A DNA stretch of 64,000 nt from an uncultured Eubacteriales bacterium (GCA_900319465.1 ONOL01000003.1:49552-113551); one strand, 5' to 3'. Shown: positions 43,553 to 55,850, numbered from the stretch's first letter. Numbers and translations: made by a program. Notes: generated by a model not told the origin, from the sequence alone.

Positions 43553-44584
43553 TTACCCCTTCAGTTGACGCATCCGATAGAAGTTCATCATTCCGTCCTG
43601 CATCTCATCGAGATGCTTGAGCATTTTGCCCGCGCCGTAGGCCGCGCAGGAAATCGCATCGTCCACTACGACGGTGCGGATGCCGGTGCTGCGCTCGATC
43701 AGACGGTCCATGCCGTAGATCAGGCTGCCGCCGCCGGACATGATGATGCCGTTCTGATCCAGATCCCCCACGAGCTCGGGAGGCGTACGCTCCAGAACCG
43801 TGTGGATCGCCTCGAGGATACGGTTCATCGGCTCCACAAAGGCCTCGATCAGCTCGTTGGCGCTGATCGTGACCGCCTTGGGCAGCCCTGTGGCAAGGTT
43901 GCGCCCGTGGACCTCCTCCGTGCCCATATCGGGACGCTGGAGCACGCAGCCGATGTTGCGCTTGATCTCTTCGGCGGCGGAGAGGCCGATGAGCATATTG
44001 TGCTTGCGGCGGATGTATTTCACGATGGCCTCGTCAAAGCTCGCGCCCGCGACCTTGATGGATTCGCACTCCACCACGCCGCCGGCGGAGATGATGGCGA
44101 TCTCCGTGGTGCCGCCGCCGATATCGATGACCATATGGCCCTCGGCCTTGGAAATGTCTACGCCCGCGCCCATCGCGGTGGCCACGGCGGTCTCCAGCAG
44201 GTAGACCTTGCGGGCGCCCGCCTCGATGGCGGCGTCGATCACGGCGCGCTCTTCCACGCCGGTGATGCTGCTCGGCACGCAGGCCAGCACCCGCGGCTTG
44301 AACAGGCTGAGGGAGGTGACGCGGCTGACCAGCTCCCGCTGCATCTGGGCGGCCATCTCATAATCGGAGATGACGCCGTTCGCGATCGGATGGATGGCGA
44401 CAATGTTGGCAGGCGTACGGCCCAGCATCTTCTGCGCGTCCGTGCCGACCTTCAGGATTTTGCCCGTGATCTTGTCGACGGCGACCACGGTCGGTTCACG
44501 CGCAACGACGCCCTTGCCCTGCTCGAAGAGCAGCGTGGACGAAGTACCCATATCGATCGCCATGTCTTTTTCAAATATCAGCAT
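43553..44584 (-). CDS. mreB: Actin-like rod-shape protein MreB/Mbl
   Basis: A 343-aa bacterial actin. Phosphate loops are visible in DMAIDMGTSSTLLFEQGKGV and IDIGGGTTEIAIIS, with the adenosine motif IMSGGGSLIYG. It guides cell-wall synthesis along the cell. mreC and mreD are not adjacent, as is common for an Mbl-type paralogue in Firmicutes. Confidence 0.94.
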   Translation of the reverse strand: MLIFEKDMAIDMGTSSTLLFEQGKGVVAREPTVVAVDKITGKILKVGTDAQKMLGRTPANIVAIHPIANGVISDYEMAAQMQRELVSRVTSLSLFKPRVLACVPSSITGVEERAVIDAAIEAGARKVYLLETAVATAMGAGVDISKAEGHMVIDIGGGTTEIAIISAGGVVECESIKVAGASFDEAIVKYIRRKHNMLIGLSAAEEIKRNIGCVLQRPDMGTEEVHGRNLATGLPKAVTISANELIEAFVEPMNRILEAIHTVLERTPPELVGDLDQNGIIMSGGGSLIYGMDRLIERSTGIRTVVVDDAISCAAYGAGKMLKHLDEMQDGMMNFYRMRQLKG

Positions 44585-44590
44585 CTCGAT

Positions 44591-45280
44591 TCACCTCAAT
44601 GGTTCCTTTTTTTCTCCGGAGCAGGCGACGGTTGCCGCCGAGACCTGCCTGGCGCCCGCCTGCATCAGCACGGACGCACATTCCGAGAGTGTCGAGCCGG
44701 TGGTCACGATATCGTCCACCAGAAGGATGCTCTTTCCCCGGATCGCTTCCGGGTCGCAGGCGCGATACACGCCTTTCACGTTTTCCCGCCGCACGGCGGC
44801 GCTCTTCGTGCCGCTCTGGGCGGGATTGTTGCGGATCTTCCGCAATAGCCTCTCGCAGGGAACACCCGTCCGGCGGCTGATCTCCTGCGCCAGAAGCTGC
44901 GCCTGATCGTAGCCGCGCTTCCATTTCCTGCCGCGGCTCAAAGGCACCCAACAGATACTATCGCAGGAAATTCCGTTTTCGTCAATACATTTCGTCAGAA
45001 ATTCTCCGTAGACCGCCGCGTAGCCCGACAGGGAACGAAACTTGTAGCGCAGCAGTGAATCGCGTACGACGCCCTCATAATACAGGGGCGAGACGCATTG
45101 GGAGATGTGCGTCAGCTTCCGGCTCTGCCCCGCGCCCTGCGTATACGGAAGCGTCCTGCGGCAATACGCGCAGACGCTGACGCCGTCCGGCATCAGGTTG
45201 TGGCAGAACGCGCAGCGCGGCGGATAGAGGAGCGACAAGATCCGCTCCCCTACCGATAAAAGCGTCCGCATCCCGTCCAC
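44591..45280 (-). CDS. comF: ComF-family phosphoribosyltransferase-like protein
   Basis: A 229-aa protein with an N-terminal zinc ribbon (CAFCHNLMPDGVSVCAYC) and a C-terminal PRTase domain with the signature ILLVDDIVTTGSTLSECA. ComF takes part in DNA uptake in competent bacteria, though it is kept in many species without known competence. Its neighbours recD2 and uvrA are also DNA-handling genes. Confidence 0.94.
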   Translation of the reverse strand: MDGMRTLLSVGERILSLLYPPRCAFCHNLMPDGVSVCAYCRRTLPYTQGAGQSRKLTHISQCVSPLYYEGVVRDSLLRYKFRSLSGYAAVYGEFLTKCIDENGISCDSICWVPLSRGRKWKRGYDQAQLLAQEISRRTGVPCERLLRKIRNNPAQSGTKSAAVRRENVKGVYRACDPEAIRGKSILLVDDIVTTGSTLSECASVLMQAGARQVSAATVACSGEKKEPLR

Positions 45281-45338
45281 CTCACTTTTTGTTTATTGTA
45301 TCATATCCGTCTGAAATCTTCAACGCTTTGCCGTCCGA

Positions 45339-47567
45339 TTAGACGCCGCACAGCGCGCACAGGCGCAGACGCAGCGCGGAATAGCGCCGGGACTGGCGGA
45401 AATTGTCGATCATGCGGTAGGCGGCGCTGTCGTCCCCGACAAGGATCAGCAGCTCCTTCGCCCGCGTCACCGCCGTATACAGCACGTCGCGCGTCATCAG
45501 CATCTGGGAGTTCGCCGTCAGGCAGAGGATCACCGCGCGGTACTCGCTGCCCTGCGCCTTGTGCACCGTCATGGCCCAGGCATGCTCGAGCTCCAGGAGG
45601 GAGTCAAAGCCGTATTCGGCAAGCCTGCCGTCAAAATCCACCGTGAGCGTTTCGGCGTCCATGTCCATGGCGGCGACGCGGCCGATATCGCCGTTATATA
45701 CGCCGGTGCCGTGGCGGCTGTTGTCGGCCGTACGCCAGAGCATATCGTAGTTGTTGCGGACCTGCATGACCCGGTCGCCCACGCGAAAGACCGCTTCGCC
45801 GAAGAGTTTTTCCTTCTTGTCCTTCGCGGGCGGGTTCAGCGCGGCCTGCAGGCGCCTGTTGAGACTGGCGGTTCCCAGCTCCCCTTTTCTCGTGGGCGAG
45901 AGCACCTGGATCTCCTCGGGCTGGATGCCCATTTTCGTCGGGAGCCGCACGGCGCAGAGCTCCGTGATGGTGTCCACGGTACTGCCCGCCTCAAGCCTTT
46001 TCAAGCGGAAGAAATCCCCCGCGTTCTCGGAGAGGTTCGGATGCTCGCCCTTGTTGATCAGATGGGCGTTTCGTACGATGCGGCTGTCCTCGTTCTGGCG
46101 GAAGATCTCCGTCAGGCGTACGGTGGGTACGGCGCCGCTGCGGATGACAGCGGAAAAGACGTTGCCCGGCCCGACGGAGGGAAGCTGATCCGCGTCCCCC
46201 ACAAGGATAAGGCGCGCATCGTCCGGCATGGCGCGCAGCAGCGCGTCCATCAGCAGGATATCCACCATGGAACACTCGTCGAGGATCACCGCATCACAGT
46301 CCAGCCGGTCGTTCTCACCCTTGGTGAAAACCACCTTTTCCCCGTCGTCGTCGAACTTTGCGCCGAGAAGGCGGTGGACCGTGGCGGCCTCCCTGCCGGT
46401 CAGCTCGGTCATGCGCTTGGCGGCCCGGCCGGTCGGCGCTGTGAGCAGCGCACGGATGCCGAGCTCGTCAAAGAGGGCGAGGATCGCGCGGATGGAGGTC
46501 GTTTTACCGGTGCCGGGGCCGCCGGTGATAACGAGGACCTGGTTGTCCAGTGCCATCTGCAGCGTGCGCCGCTGCATGGCGGCGTAGCGGATCTGCTGCT
46601 GCTTTTCGAGTCTTGCGATCAGGCGCTCCGGGTCCGCTTCCTCCTCATACCGCGTCCGTGACATCCGCGCAAGACGCTTCGCGGCGTCCGTCTCGGCTTC
46701 AAAAAGCTCCGGCAGGTAGACGGCGCGAAGCCCCGCGATCTCGTCCTGAACCACAAGGTTCGCATCGATCAGTTGGGAAACGCTCTCGTCCGCCTCGTCG
46801 CTCGAAACGCCGATCAACTGCGCCGTGGCGGCGGCCAGCTTCTCGCGCGGGATGAAGACGTGGCCGTTGCCGGTGTTGTGGTTGAGTTCAAAGATCAAGG
46901 CGGCGTTGATGCGGCTGCGGCTGTGCTCGTCCATCCCCATGGCCATGGCGAGCGCATCCGCCTCGGAAAAACCGCCGCCGATATGCTGGGAGGCGAGGAT
47001 GTAAGGGTTGGCCTGCAGGAGATTCAGCGCATCGTCGCCGTAGTATTTATACATCCGCATCGCGAGGATGGGGCGGAGGCCAAAGGAGCACACAAACTCC
47101 ATCAGCCGCCGTACGCCCGCCTGACGGATAAAGCTTCGGGAAATCTGTCCCGCCTTGGCAAGGCTGATGCCCTTGATTTCCGCAAGCTTTTCCGGCTCGT
47201 TTTCGATCACGTCGAGGCTTTTCGCCCCGAAGCGGTTGACGATCAGAGAGGCCGTGGCCGGGCCGACGCCCTTGACCGAGCCGCCCGCCAGATACTCGTA
47301 GATCGCGGAGGCGTCGGTCGGCATGAGGCGCTGGGCAAACTCCGCCTTGAACTGCCGTCCGTGCACGGCGTGCGTCGTCCACGAGCCGCTCAGCAGCATC
47401 GTCTCTCCCTGTGCGGCATAGGGGAAGCAGCCCACCACGGTGACCGTCTCCCCGTTGCCGTCGCGCAGGCGCAGCACCGTATAGCCGTTTTCTTCGTTTT
47501 TATAGATGACAGAATCGACCGTTCCGTTCAGATCGGTCAGCACGCTGTCCTGATCCATTTCCTTCAC
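45339..47567 (-). CDS. recD2: RecD2-type ATP-dependent DNA helicase
   Basis: A 742-aa superfamily 1 helicase. It has an N-terminal OB fold, helix-hairpin-helix motifs (GSVKGVGPATASLIV), Walker A VITGGPGTGKTTSIRA, Walker B DECSMVDILLMDAL, and the C-terminal SH3 domain with AMTVHKAQGSEYRAV. RecD2 works without RecBC in Firmicutes in repair and recombination. It is 4 nt after uvrA. Confidence 0.96.
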   Translation of the reverse strand: MKEMDQDSVLTDLNGTVDSVIYKNEENGYTVLRLRDGNGETVTVVGCFPYAAQGETMLLSGSWTTHAVHGRQFKAEFAQRLMPTDASAIYEYLAGGSVKGVGPATASLIVNRFGAKSLDVIENEPEKLAEIKGISLAKAGQISRSFIRQAGVRRLMEFVCSFGLRPILAMRMYKYYGDDALNLLQANPYILASQHIGGGFSEADALAMAMGMDEHSRSRINAALIFELNHNTGNGHVFIPREKLAAATAQLIGVSSDEADESVSQLIDANLVVQDEIAGLRAVYLPELFEAETDAAKRLARMSRTRYEEEADPERLIARLEKQQQIRYAAMQRRTLQMALDNQVLVITGGPGTGKTTSIRAILALFDELGIRALLTAPTGRAAKRMTELTGREAATVHRLLGAKFDDDGEKVVFTKGENDRLDCDAVILDECSMVDILLMDALLRAMPDDARLILVGDADQLPSVGPGNVFSAVIRSGAVPTVRLTEIFRQNEDSRIVRNAHLINKGEHPNLSENAGDFFRLKRLEAGSTVDTITELCAVRLPTKMGIQPEEIQVLSPTRKGELGTASLNRRLQAALNPPAKDKKEKLFGEAVFRVGDRVMQVRNNYDMLWRTADNSRHGTGVYNGDIGRVAAMDMDAETLTVDFDGRLAEYGFDSLLELEHAWAMTVHKAQGSEYRAVILCLTANSQMLMTRDVLYTAVTRAKELLILVGDDSAAYRMIDNFRQSRRYSALRLRLCALCGV

Positions 47568-47571
47568 TCCT

Positions 47572-50397
<2,826 letters not shown>

Positions 50398-50403
50398 CGC
50401 TGT

Positions 50404-50883
50404 TTATTCCTCTGCAATATCCGCGGTCATTCCGCGGGTCAGTCTGATCAGTTCCGCCGGCTCAAGCTCGATCTGCCAGCCGATCTTACCCGCGCTGACA
50501 AGGACCGTGTCAAGCCCCTCGATGCTGCTGTGGAAGGTGGTCGGATAGAGCTTCTTCATGCCGACAGGCGAACAGCCGCCGCGCACGTAGCCGGTCAGGG
50601 CGAGCAGCTCGCTGACCTTTACCATCGCGATCGACTTCTCCCCCACGGCCTTCGCCGCCTTCTTGAGCGCCAGCTCCGCCGCAACCGGGATCACGAACAC
50701 GTATACGCGCCGGCTCGCGCCCTGCGCCACCAGGGTCTTGAACACCTTTGCGAGGTCCTGCCCCGTGATCCGCGCCACGGTCACACCGTCCACCGCCCCG
50801 TCGCCGTGCGGATAGCTGTGCGCCGTATAGGGGATCTTTTTCTGCTCCAGCAGACGCATCACGTTGGTTTTCTGCTCCGCCAT
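50404..50883 (-). CDS. ybaK: Cys-tRNA(Pro) deacylase, YbaK/EbsC family
   Basis: A 159-aa editing domain that hydrolyses misacylated tRNA. It has the YbaK layout ([52 protein letters not shown], and the [14 protein letters not shown] loop). The ATG at 50883 follows GAAGGAGG. It is the first gene before uvrA-recD2 and has a promoter at 50929-50957. Confidence 0.95.
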   Translation of the reverse strand: MAEQKTNVMRLLEQKKIPYTAHSYPHGDGAVDGVTVARITGQDLAKVFKTLVAQGASRRVYVFVIPVAAELALKKAAKAVGEKSIAMVKVSELLALTGYVRGGCSPVGMKKLYPTTFHSSIEGLDTVLVSAGKIGWQIELEPAELIRLTRGMTADIAEE

Positions 50884-50928
50884 GGCCGGGCCTCCTTCGG
50901 GAAGAAATCCTTGAAAGTTAACTGTTTT

Positions 50929-50957
50929 ATTGTACTCTAAATTCTGCCGTCTTTCAA
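50929..50957 (-). promoter_or_regulatory. Sigma-A-type promoter of ybaK-uvrA-recD2-comF-mreB-ispDF
   Basis: Minus strand TTGAAA (50957-50952) and TACAAT (50934-50929) with a 17-base spacer. Confidence 0.6.
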
Positions 50958-50990
50958 TAGAAAAAGAGGAAATATATGCGGAAGAAACAG

Positions 50991-51015
50991 ATCCACCCTC
51001 CGATGGAGGGTGGAT
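50991..51015 (-). terminator. Probable terminator after the TetR gene
   Basis: Perfect 11-bp stem (50991-51001 with 51005-51015, loop of three), followed on the minus strand by CTGTTTCTT, a weak T tract. It lies 23 nt past the TetR stop codon. Confidence 0.5.
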
Positions 51016-51038
51016 CGCGCCCAAAACCGAGCAGTTTT

Positions 51039-51596
51039 TTATTTCAATTCAAAGCGGGCGAGGATGTTTTCCACGCTTCTGTCCATCACATGAAGGATAC
51101 GCTCGGTGGTGATCTCCTTCGGAAGCTGCATCCCCAGATCCAGCCACTGCGCGATAAAGCCGATGGCACACTTGGCGTAAAACTGGACGGCAAATTCAAA
51201 ATCCTGACGGTCGATGTTCATCCCCTCGGAGACGATCACGGCAAAGCTGCGGATGCAGGCCGCCATCTTCTCCTCCAGATAGCGCAGCATATACACGCGG
51301 CTGTTGGAGTTATAGACGTTGAGTGTAAAGCTTCCGTTCTCCTCGAGATACTTCATGAAGATCATGACGTCCTCGCGCCAGTGCTCGAAAACCACCTTGT
51401 GCGGGAGCACGCGGTTCGCGTCCTCCTCGAATACCCACTCCAGCAGATCGTATACATCGTCAAAGTGATAGTAAAAGGTCTGGCGGTTGACTCCGCAGAT
51501 CTCCACAAGATCCTTGACCGTGATCTTGTCGATCGGCTTTACCGTCATCATCTGCTTCAGCGCCGCCGCCAGAGATTCTTTTGTGCTGCTGGCCAT
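51039..51596 (-). CDS. TetR/AcrR family transcriptional regulator (TetR_C_8 type)
   Basis: A 185-aa regulator. The N-terminal helix-turn-helix reads ITVKDLVEICGVNRQTFYYH FDD, the TetR signature. The C-terminal part (DVMIFMKYLEENGSFTLNVY, AIGFIAQWLDLGMQLP) matches the TetR_C_8 domain of DhaS-like regulators. It is divergent from the secreted protein gene at 51756, a likely target; the 159-base divergent gap holds the promoter of that gene. Confidence 0.9.
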   Translation of the reverse strand: MASSTKESLAAALKQMMTVKPIDKITVKDLVEICGVNRQTFYYHFDDVYDLLEWVFEEDANRVLPHKVVFEHWREDVMIFMKYLEENGSFTLNVYNSNSRVYMLRYLEEKMAACIRSFAVIVSEGMNIDRQDFEFAVQFYAKCAIGFIAQWLDLGMQLPKEITTERILHVMDRSVENILARFELK

Positions 51597-51702
51597 AACA
51601 GTCCCTCCCGTCGCATCTCAGGAATGAAACAAAATTCCTGCTGATTATAGCACAGCGTCTCGCTCGCGGTAAAGCATTTTTCAGCAATCTTCGCGATTAT
51701 TC

Positions 51703-51731
51703 TTGCATTTTTTCGCGCGGTCCGATACACT
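51703..51731 (+). promoter_or_regulatory. Promoter of the secreted protein gene
   Basis: TTGCAT (51703-51708) and TACACT (51726-51731) with a 17-base spacer, upstream of 51756. Confidence 0.55.
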
Positions 51732-51755
51732 TGGGTTGGTTGGGAGGGAAAGGCC

Positions 51756-52295
51756 ATGGTCAGAAAAGAAGCTCTGTTTCGGAAGCGGGTCCTGCTCTTA
51801 TCCTGTGCGGCGGCCGCTCTGATGCTCTTTGCGCTTCTGGTTCCGCTCCGCCCCGCGCCCGCGGAAGCAGCCGGGGAGCTGGTCTCCCTGCATGACGCGC
51901 ATCGCGCGGAGTCCTTCACATTCGGCAGCCGCTGGGTCGGCCTGCTCACGATCTCGGAACATGCGGGCTGCGGGCTGCTGGAGGACGGCACGCGCGAGAT
52001 CCGCGGCGTCATCGGACGGGATGAAAAGGGCACGTTCTTTGAGCTCTATAACCGGGAGGATCCCGACACCGCGCGTCCCCTGCTCACCCTCGGCGTACGG
52101 CTGGATTATCACACGATGATCCCCGTCATCGGCGAGGAAGACGCCGTCTATTTCTACATCTGGCTGGACAGCAGGGACGTCGAACCCTTCACGCTGAAGC
52201 TCGAAAACGGCGGCCTGTCCCAATGCTATTACTACGACGACGGAAACGAGACATGCCGGATCGAATTTCACGTCAAACAGGAAAAAAATACTTGA
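51756..52295 (+). CDS. Secreted protein of unknown function
   Basis: A 179-aa protein with a clear signal peptide: basic start (VRKEALFRKR), hydrophobic core (VLLLSCAAAALMLFALLVPL) and an AEA-A site near residue 38. The mature part is acidic and mostly beta-predicted (SFTFGSRWVGLLTI, VRLDYHTMIPVIGE, DAVYFYIWLDSRDVEPFTLK). Three Cys are in the mature part. I do not recognise a family. The ATG follows GGGAGGGAAAGG. It is divergent from the TetR gene. Confidence 0.75.
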   Translation: MVRKEALFRKRVLLLSCAAAALMLFALLVPLRPAPAEAAGELVSLHDAHRAESFTFGSRWVGLLTISEHAGCGLLEDGTREIRGVIGRDEKGTFFELYNREDPDTARPLLTLGVRLDYHTMIPVIGEEDAVYFYIWLDSRDVEPFTLKLENGGLSQCYYYDDGNETCRIEFHVKQEKNT

Positions 52296-52320
52296 ATTCG
52301 GCCCTATGATATGTTATAGT
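52292..52320 (+). promoter_or_regulatory. Sigma-A-type promoter of secG
   Basis: TTGAAT (52292-52297) and TATAGT (52315-52320) with a 17-base spacer. The -35 box overlaps the stop codon of the secreted protein gene. Confidence 0.65.
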
Positions 52321-52364
52321 ATGTAAGCTTGTTGGCAGTACACTATCGAAAGGATTGAAAATAT

Positions 52365-52601
52365 ATGACTGCTGTTACCATTATCTTCACCATCCTTCAG
52401 GTTCTCTCCGGCCTGGCCGTGACCGTGATTGTGCTCATGCAGAGCGGCAAGAGCGCGGGCCTTTCCGGCGCGATCTCCGGCGGCGCCGAGACCTTCATGT
52501 CCAAGGGCAAGGCCAAGACCTGGGATGCGAAGCTCGCCAAGGCCACCAAGTGGTTCGCCCTCGGTTTTGTCGTCCTGACCCTGATTCTGAACCTGGTGTA
52601 A
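52365..52601 (+). CDS. secG: Preprotein translocase subunit SecG
   Basis: A 78-aa membrane subunit of the Sec translocon with two helices (TIIFTILQVLSGLAVTVIVL and WFALGFVVLTLILNL) and the SecG loop VLMQSGKSAGLSGAISGGAE. The ATG follows GAAAGGA. The usual neighbours rnr, smpB and ssrA are not here. Confidence 0.95.
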   Translation: MTAVTIIFTILQVLSGLAVTVIVLMQSGKSAGLSGAISGGAETFMSKGKAKTWDAKLAKATKWFALGFVVLTLILNLV

Positions 52602-52655
52602 GAATTTGTGAATCGGAAAGCTCCTTTGCAGGAGCAAAAGGGATATCCTTTCCGC

Positions 52656-52700
52656 GGAAGAGCGGCATGCGCCATGCATGCCGCTCTTCCCTTTTCTCTT
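52656..52700 (+). terminator. Terminator of secG
   Basis: Perfect 15-bp stem (52656-52670 with 52676-52690) followed by a T-rich run CTTTTCTCTT. Confidence 0.8.
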
Positions 52701-52807
52701 CTTTCCGTTTGCACGATCGGCCGCAGACCCGCGCCTCCGTTTGTTCCGCTCCGGGCACTTCCCTCTCCGCGTGAAGAATGCCCGCTTGCGCTCCCTTTGG
52801 AAACGAC

Positions 52808-52840
52808 ACGATCCGCCGCCCGGTTCGGGCTGCGGATCGT
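52808..52840 (-). terminator. Terminator of the MFS transporter gene
   Basis: Stem arms 52808-52816 and 52832-52840 pair perfectly over nine bases with a further GC-rich inner hairpin. It lies 22 nt past the MFS stop codon; on the plus strand it is followed by TTTTCC, so it may also stop secG read-through. Confidence 0.55.
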
Positions 52841-52862
52841 TTTCCCCGGTGGGCAATCGCGA

Positions 52863-54206
52863 TCAGGCCGCGGCAAGGCGCTTTCTGCGTTCGCGCGCGG
52901 CAAAGAAGAGCGGCACGAAGGTGGCAAGGATCAACAGCGTAGACGCGAGAAACAGCACGTGCGTAGGCAGATAGGCCGTAAAGCCGTTGGCGTCGAGGAT
53001 CTCGCCGTTTCGCTTGATGATGGGGTTTGCGATAAAGGGCGAGACGATCCACGGGATGAGCACAAAGAAAATGATGCGGAAGCCTTCAAACTGCCCCTTG
53101 GAATCGGCCGGGAAAAGCTCCTTCATCCAGACGGAGAGCACCTGCATAAACATGATGTAGCCGCAGCCGAAGAAGAACAGGCCGACCAGGAGCGCCGGGT
53201 TCCAGAGCGTGTTCGGATCGATCCGGGCCGGACGGACAAAAACGCCGAGGACGCCCACGCCCACGAAGCTCAGCAGCACCGCCAGCGCCGCAGCGGTCAC
53301 AAAGCGGTTTTTCTTCAGCAGACGGGAGGCCGGAATGACCGAGCCCATGCCGAGGATGAGCGCGATCCCCTGGATGATGCCGATGCTCCCGGGATCGAAG
53401 CCCAGATAATAGATCATATAGTTGCCCACGTGCGGATAGTAGACATTGAAGGCGATAAAATACACCATCAGCACGAGGAACACCCAGACCAGCTCCCGCC
53501 GGGCAAGCAGGGCGCGCAGATCAAAGGCGCTGAAGAGCTGGCGGAAGAAGCTTCCCTGCCTGTTGGGGTGAAGCGCCGGGGAATCCTCCATCGCTGTCAG
53601 CGCCAGAACGCCGAAGAGGATGACAAGTCCGCCCATCACCACGAACAGGCGCATATAGTTGTCATTGCTGCCGATGAGCAAGCCGCCGGCCACAGTCCCG
53701 ATAATGGTGCCGATGATGGGCTGCGTGGCGAGGGCGGCGCCGATATGGCCGCGGTTTTCGTCTGTCATCATGTCGTTGAGCCAGGCATTAAAGCTCGCGT
53801 CATTGCCCATGGAGCCGAAAAAGGACATCAGAGCGTCGGCAAGCACTACGGCCGCGGCCGCGAAAAAGAGCAGCTGCGCCGTGCTGTTGGGGCGGCCGCC
53901 CGTGATATATTCGGTCATGCCGAACAGGATCGTAAACAGGCCCCAGAGGATATAGCCGACCGCCGTGAAGATCTTGCGTTTGCCGCAGCGGTCGGACAGC
54001 GTGCCGAAAAGAAAGGTCGCCGCCGTGGTCGCGATGGCAGAGATGGCCACCATCCACGAAATGATGGTGGGGTCCTTGGCGATCTTCGCGTAAACGAAGG
54101 TGTTGAACCATTGATTTTCCATGTTCCAGCAAAGCTGGCCGACGATGCCGAGGCCCCAGACCAGGAGCCAGAAGCGCAGCGAGGCGGCGCGGGAGGTATG
54201 TTTCAT
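52863..54206 (-). CDS. Major facilitator superfamily transporter
   Basis: A 447-aa, twelve-helix transporter. The loop 2-3 motif reads GTLSDRCGKRKIF, the MFS signature A, and a large basic loop (about 190-215) divides the halves. The sequence (NMENQWFNTFVYAKIAKDP) resembles the SLC45/sugar-proton or GPH-like MFS members of Clostridia. The substrate cannot be named. It stands alone between terminators. Confidence 0.88.
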   Translation of the reverse strand: MKHTSRAASLRFWLLVWGLGIVGQLCWNMENQWFNTFVYAKIAKDPTIISWMVAISAIATTAATFLFGTLSDRCGKRKIFTAVGYILWGLFTILFGMTEYITGGRPNSTAQLLFFAAAAVVLADALMSFFGSMGNDASFNAWLNDMMTDENRGHIGAALATQPIIGTIIGTVAGGLLIGSNDNYMRLFVVMGGLVILFGVLALTAMEDSPALHPNRQGSFFRQLFSAFDLRALLARRELVWVFLVLMVYFIAFNVYYPHVGNYMIYYLGFDPGSIGIIQGIALILGMGSVIPASRLLKKNRFVTAAALAVLLSFVGVGVLGVFVRPARIDPNTLWNPALLVGLFFFGCGYIMFMQVLSVWMKELFPADSKGQFEGFRIIFFVLIPWIVSPFIANPIIKRNGEILDANGFTAYLPTHVLFLASTLLILATFVPLFFAARERRKRLAAA

Positions 54207-54338
54207 CGTCTCTCTTCCTTTCTCCGTCCCGCGGCGGGCGGTACGGGAAACAGTCTGGGATCAGTATAGCAAAAGCTTTCCGGGAAAGCAACTTCTTGCA
54301 GGAGGATCCCGGCCGGGCGGATAGAAAACCGCGTGAAT

Positions 54339-54366
54339 AACGGCACGGTCAACAGGCCGTGCCGTT
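54339..54366 (-). terminator. Terminator of the AGCS symporter gene
   Basis: Perfect 10-bp stem (54339-54348 with 54357-54366) followed on the minus strand by ATTC; a weak T tract. About 43 nt past the stop codon. Confidence 0.5.
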
Positions 54367-54409
54367 TGTTCGTATCGTTTTCCGGTCTTCCCGGCGCTTC
54401 GTCCGAGGC

Positions 54410-55765
54410 TCAGCCTCGGGAGGCTTTCGCCACCAGCGCGGAGAGCGCGATCAGCGCGATGACGTTGGGGATGACCATGAGCTGGTTGAACAGGTCGGCG
54501 AGCTCCCAGACCAGATCGTTGGAGAGGATGGAGCCGAGGAAAATGAAGACCAGCGCCACCACGGAATAGACCGGGATGGCCTTATTGCCGAAGAGATACT
54601 GAACGTTCACCTTGCCGAAGAAGTTCCAGCTCAGGATGGTGGAGAAGGCGAAGAAGAGGAGGCAGAGCGCCACAAACAGGGAGCCGACGCCGTCGCCGAA
54701 GACGGAGGAAAAGGCAAGCTGGGCCATATTGGCCTTGTTGACGCCCTCCGCCGCGCCGGCGGCAAGTACGCCGTCGCCCGCATAGAGGGAGGTGATCACG
54801 ACAAGCGCCGTCATCGTAAGCACCACGAAGGTGTCGATAAACAGGCCGATCATGGCAACGACGCCCTGGTCGTGCGGCTTCTTGACGTTCGCCATGGCGT
54901 GGGCGTGGGGCGTGGAGCCCATACCGGCTTCGTTGGAGAACAGGCCGCGCTTGACGCCCTGGCTGATCGCGGTCTTCAGCGCGTAGCCAAGCCCGCCGCC
55001 GATGATCGCGTTGGGCATAAAGGCATAGCGGAAGATCATGCCGATGGCCTCGGGTACCTGCTGGGCCTTGCAGATGAGGACGACCAGGCCGCCCACGAGG
55101 TACAGCACCGCCATCACCGGCACCAGCTTCTCCGTCACCGCGGCGATGCGCTGGATGCCGCCGAGGAAGATCAGCGCCGCCGCCCCGGTCACGAACACGC
55201 CGACAAGCCAGGTCGGAATATGCATGGCGTTGTTCACGGACGCTCCGATGGAGTTGGACTGCACCATGCTTCCCATAAAGCCGAGGGCGAGGAAGGTCGC
55301 CACGGAGAAGAAGCCGGCGAGGAAGCTGCCGAAGCCGTTGGGGAAGGCGCGCTTGATGTAATAGACCGGGCCGCCGTGGACCGTCCCGTCCTCGTCGACC
55401 TTGCGGGTCTCCTGTGCCAGGACCGCCTCGGAATAGATCGTGGCCATGCCGAAGAAGGCGATGATCCACATCCAGAAGATGGCGCCGGGGCCGCCGACCA
55501 GGATCGCGCCGCAGGCGCCGACGATGTTGCCGGTGCCGACCTGCGCCGCGACCGCCGTGGCCAGCGCCTGGAAGGAGCTCAGGCCGCTCGACTGCCTGTC
55601 GCCGAGAAGCTTGACGTTTCCAAAGACCGCCTTCCAGCCTTCCTTGAAGCACCGTACCTGTACGAAGCGGGTCTTGAAGGTGAAGAACAGCCCCGTCCCT
55701 ACCAGAAGAATGATAAGAATGTAATCGGATAGATACGCATTGATCGTCTGAACCAGGTGAAGCAT
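54410..55765 (-). CDS. Sodium:alanine/glycine symporter (AGCS family)
   Basis: A 451-aa membrane protein with about eleven helices. Family signatures are VGTGLFFTFKTRFVQ, AAQVGTGNIVGACGAILVGGPGA with IFWMWIIAFFGM, and GLFSNEAGMGSTPHAHA. It imports alanine or glycine with sodium. The glycine riboswitch upstream (55851-55945) indicates control by glycine, so glycine is the probable substrate or effector. The start at 55765 follows GGGAGGAAA; the longer reading frame runs through the riboswitch and is rejected. Confidence 0.95.
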   Translation of the reverse strand: MLHLVQTINAYLSDYILIILLVGTGLFFTFKTRFVQVRCFKEGWKAVFGNVKLLGDRQSSGLSSFQALATAVAAQVGTGNIVGACGAILVGGPGAIFWMWIIAFFGMATIYSEAVLAQETRKVDEDGTVHGGPVYYIKRAFPNGFGSFLAGFFSVATFLALGFMGSMVQSNSIGASVNNAMHIPTWLVGVFVTGAAALIFLGGIQRIAAVTEKLVPVMAVLYLVGGLVVLICKAQQVPEAIGMIFRYAFMPNAIIGGGLGYALKTAISQGVKRGLFSNEAGMGSTPHAHAMANVKKPHDQGVVAMIGLFIDTFVVLTMTALVVITSLYAGDGVLAAGAAEGVNKANMAQLAFSSVFGDGVGSLFVALCLLFFAFSTILSWNFFGKVNVQYLFGNKAIPVYSVVALVFIFLGSILSNDLVWELADLFNQLMVIPNVIALIALSALVAKASRG

Positions 55766-55784
55766 TGTATTTCCTCCCAACAAA

Positions 55785-55816
55785 ATAAAAAAGAGCTGCC
55801 GTTGATTCAGCAACTC
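55785..55816 (-). terminator. Riboswitch expression-platform terminator
   Basis: On the minus strand GAGTTGCTG (55816-55808) pairs with CGGCAGCTC (55801-55793) with two G-U wobbles, and TTTTTTATTT follows. It lies between the aptamer and the start codon, as expected for a transcription-terminating switch. Confidence 0.7.
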
Positions 55817-55850
55817 CGGATAGGACGACCGCGCAGATGCACCGCGCTTT

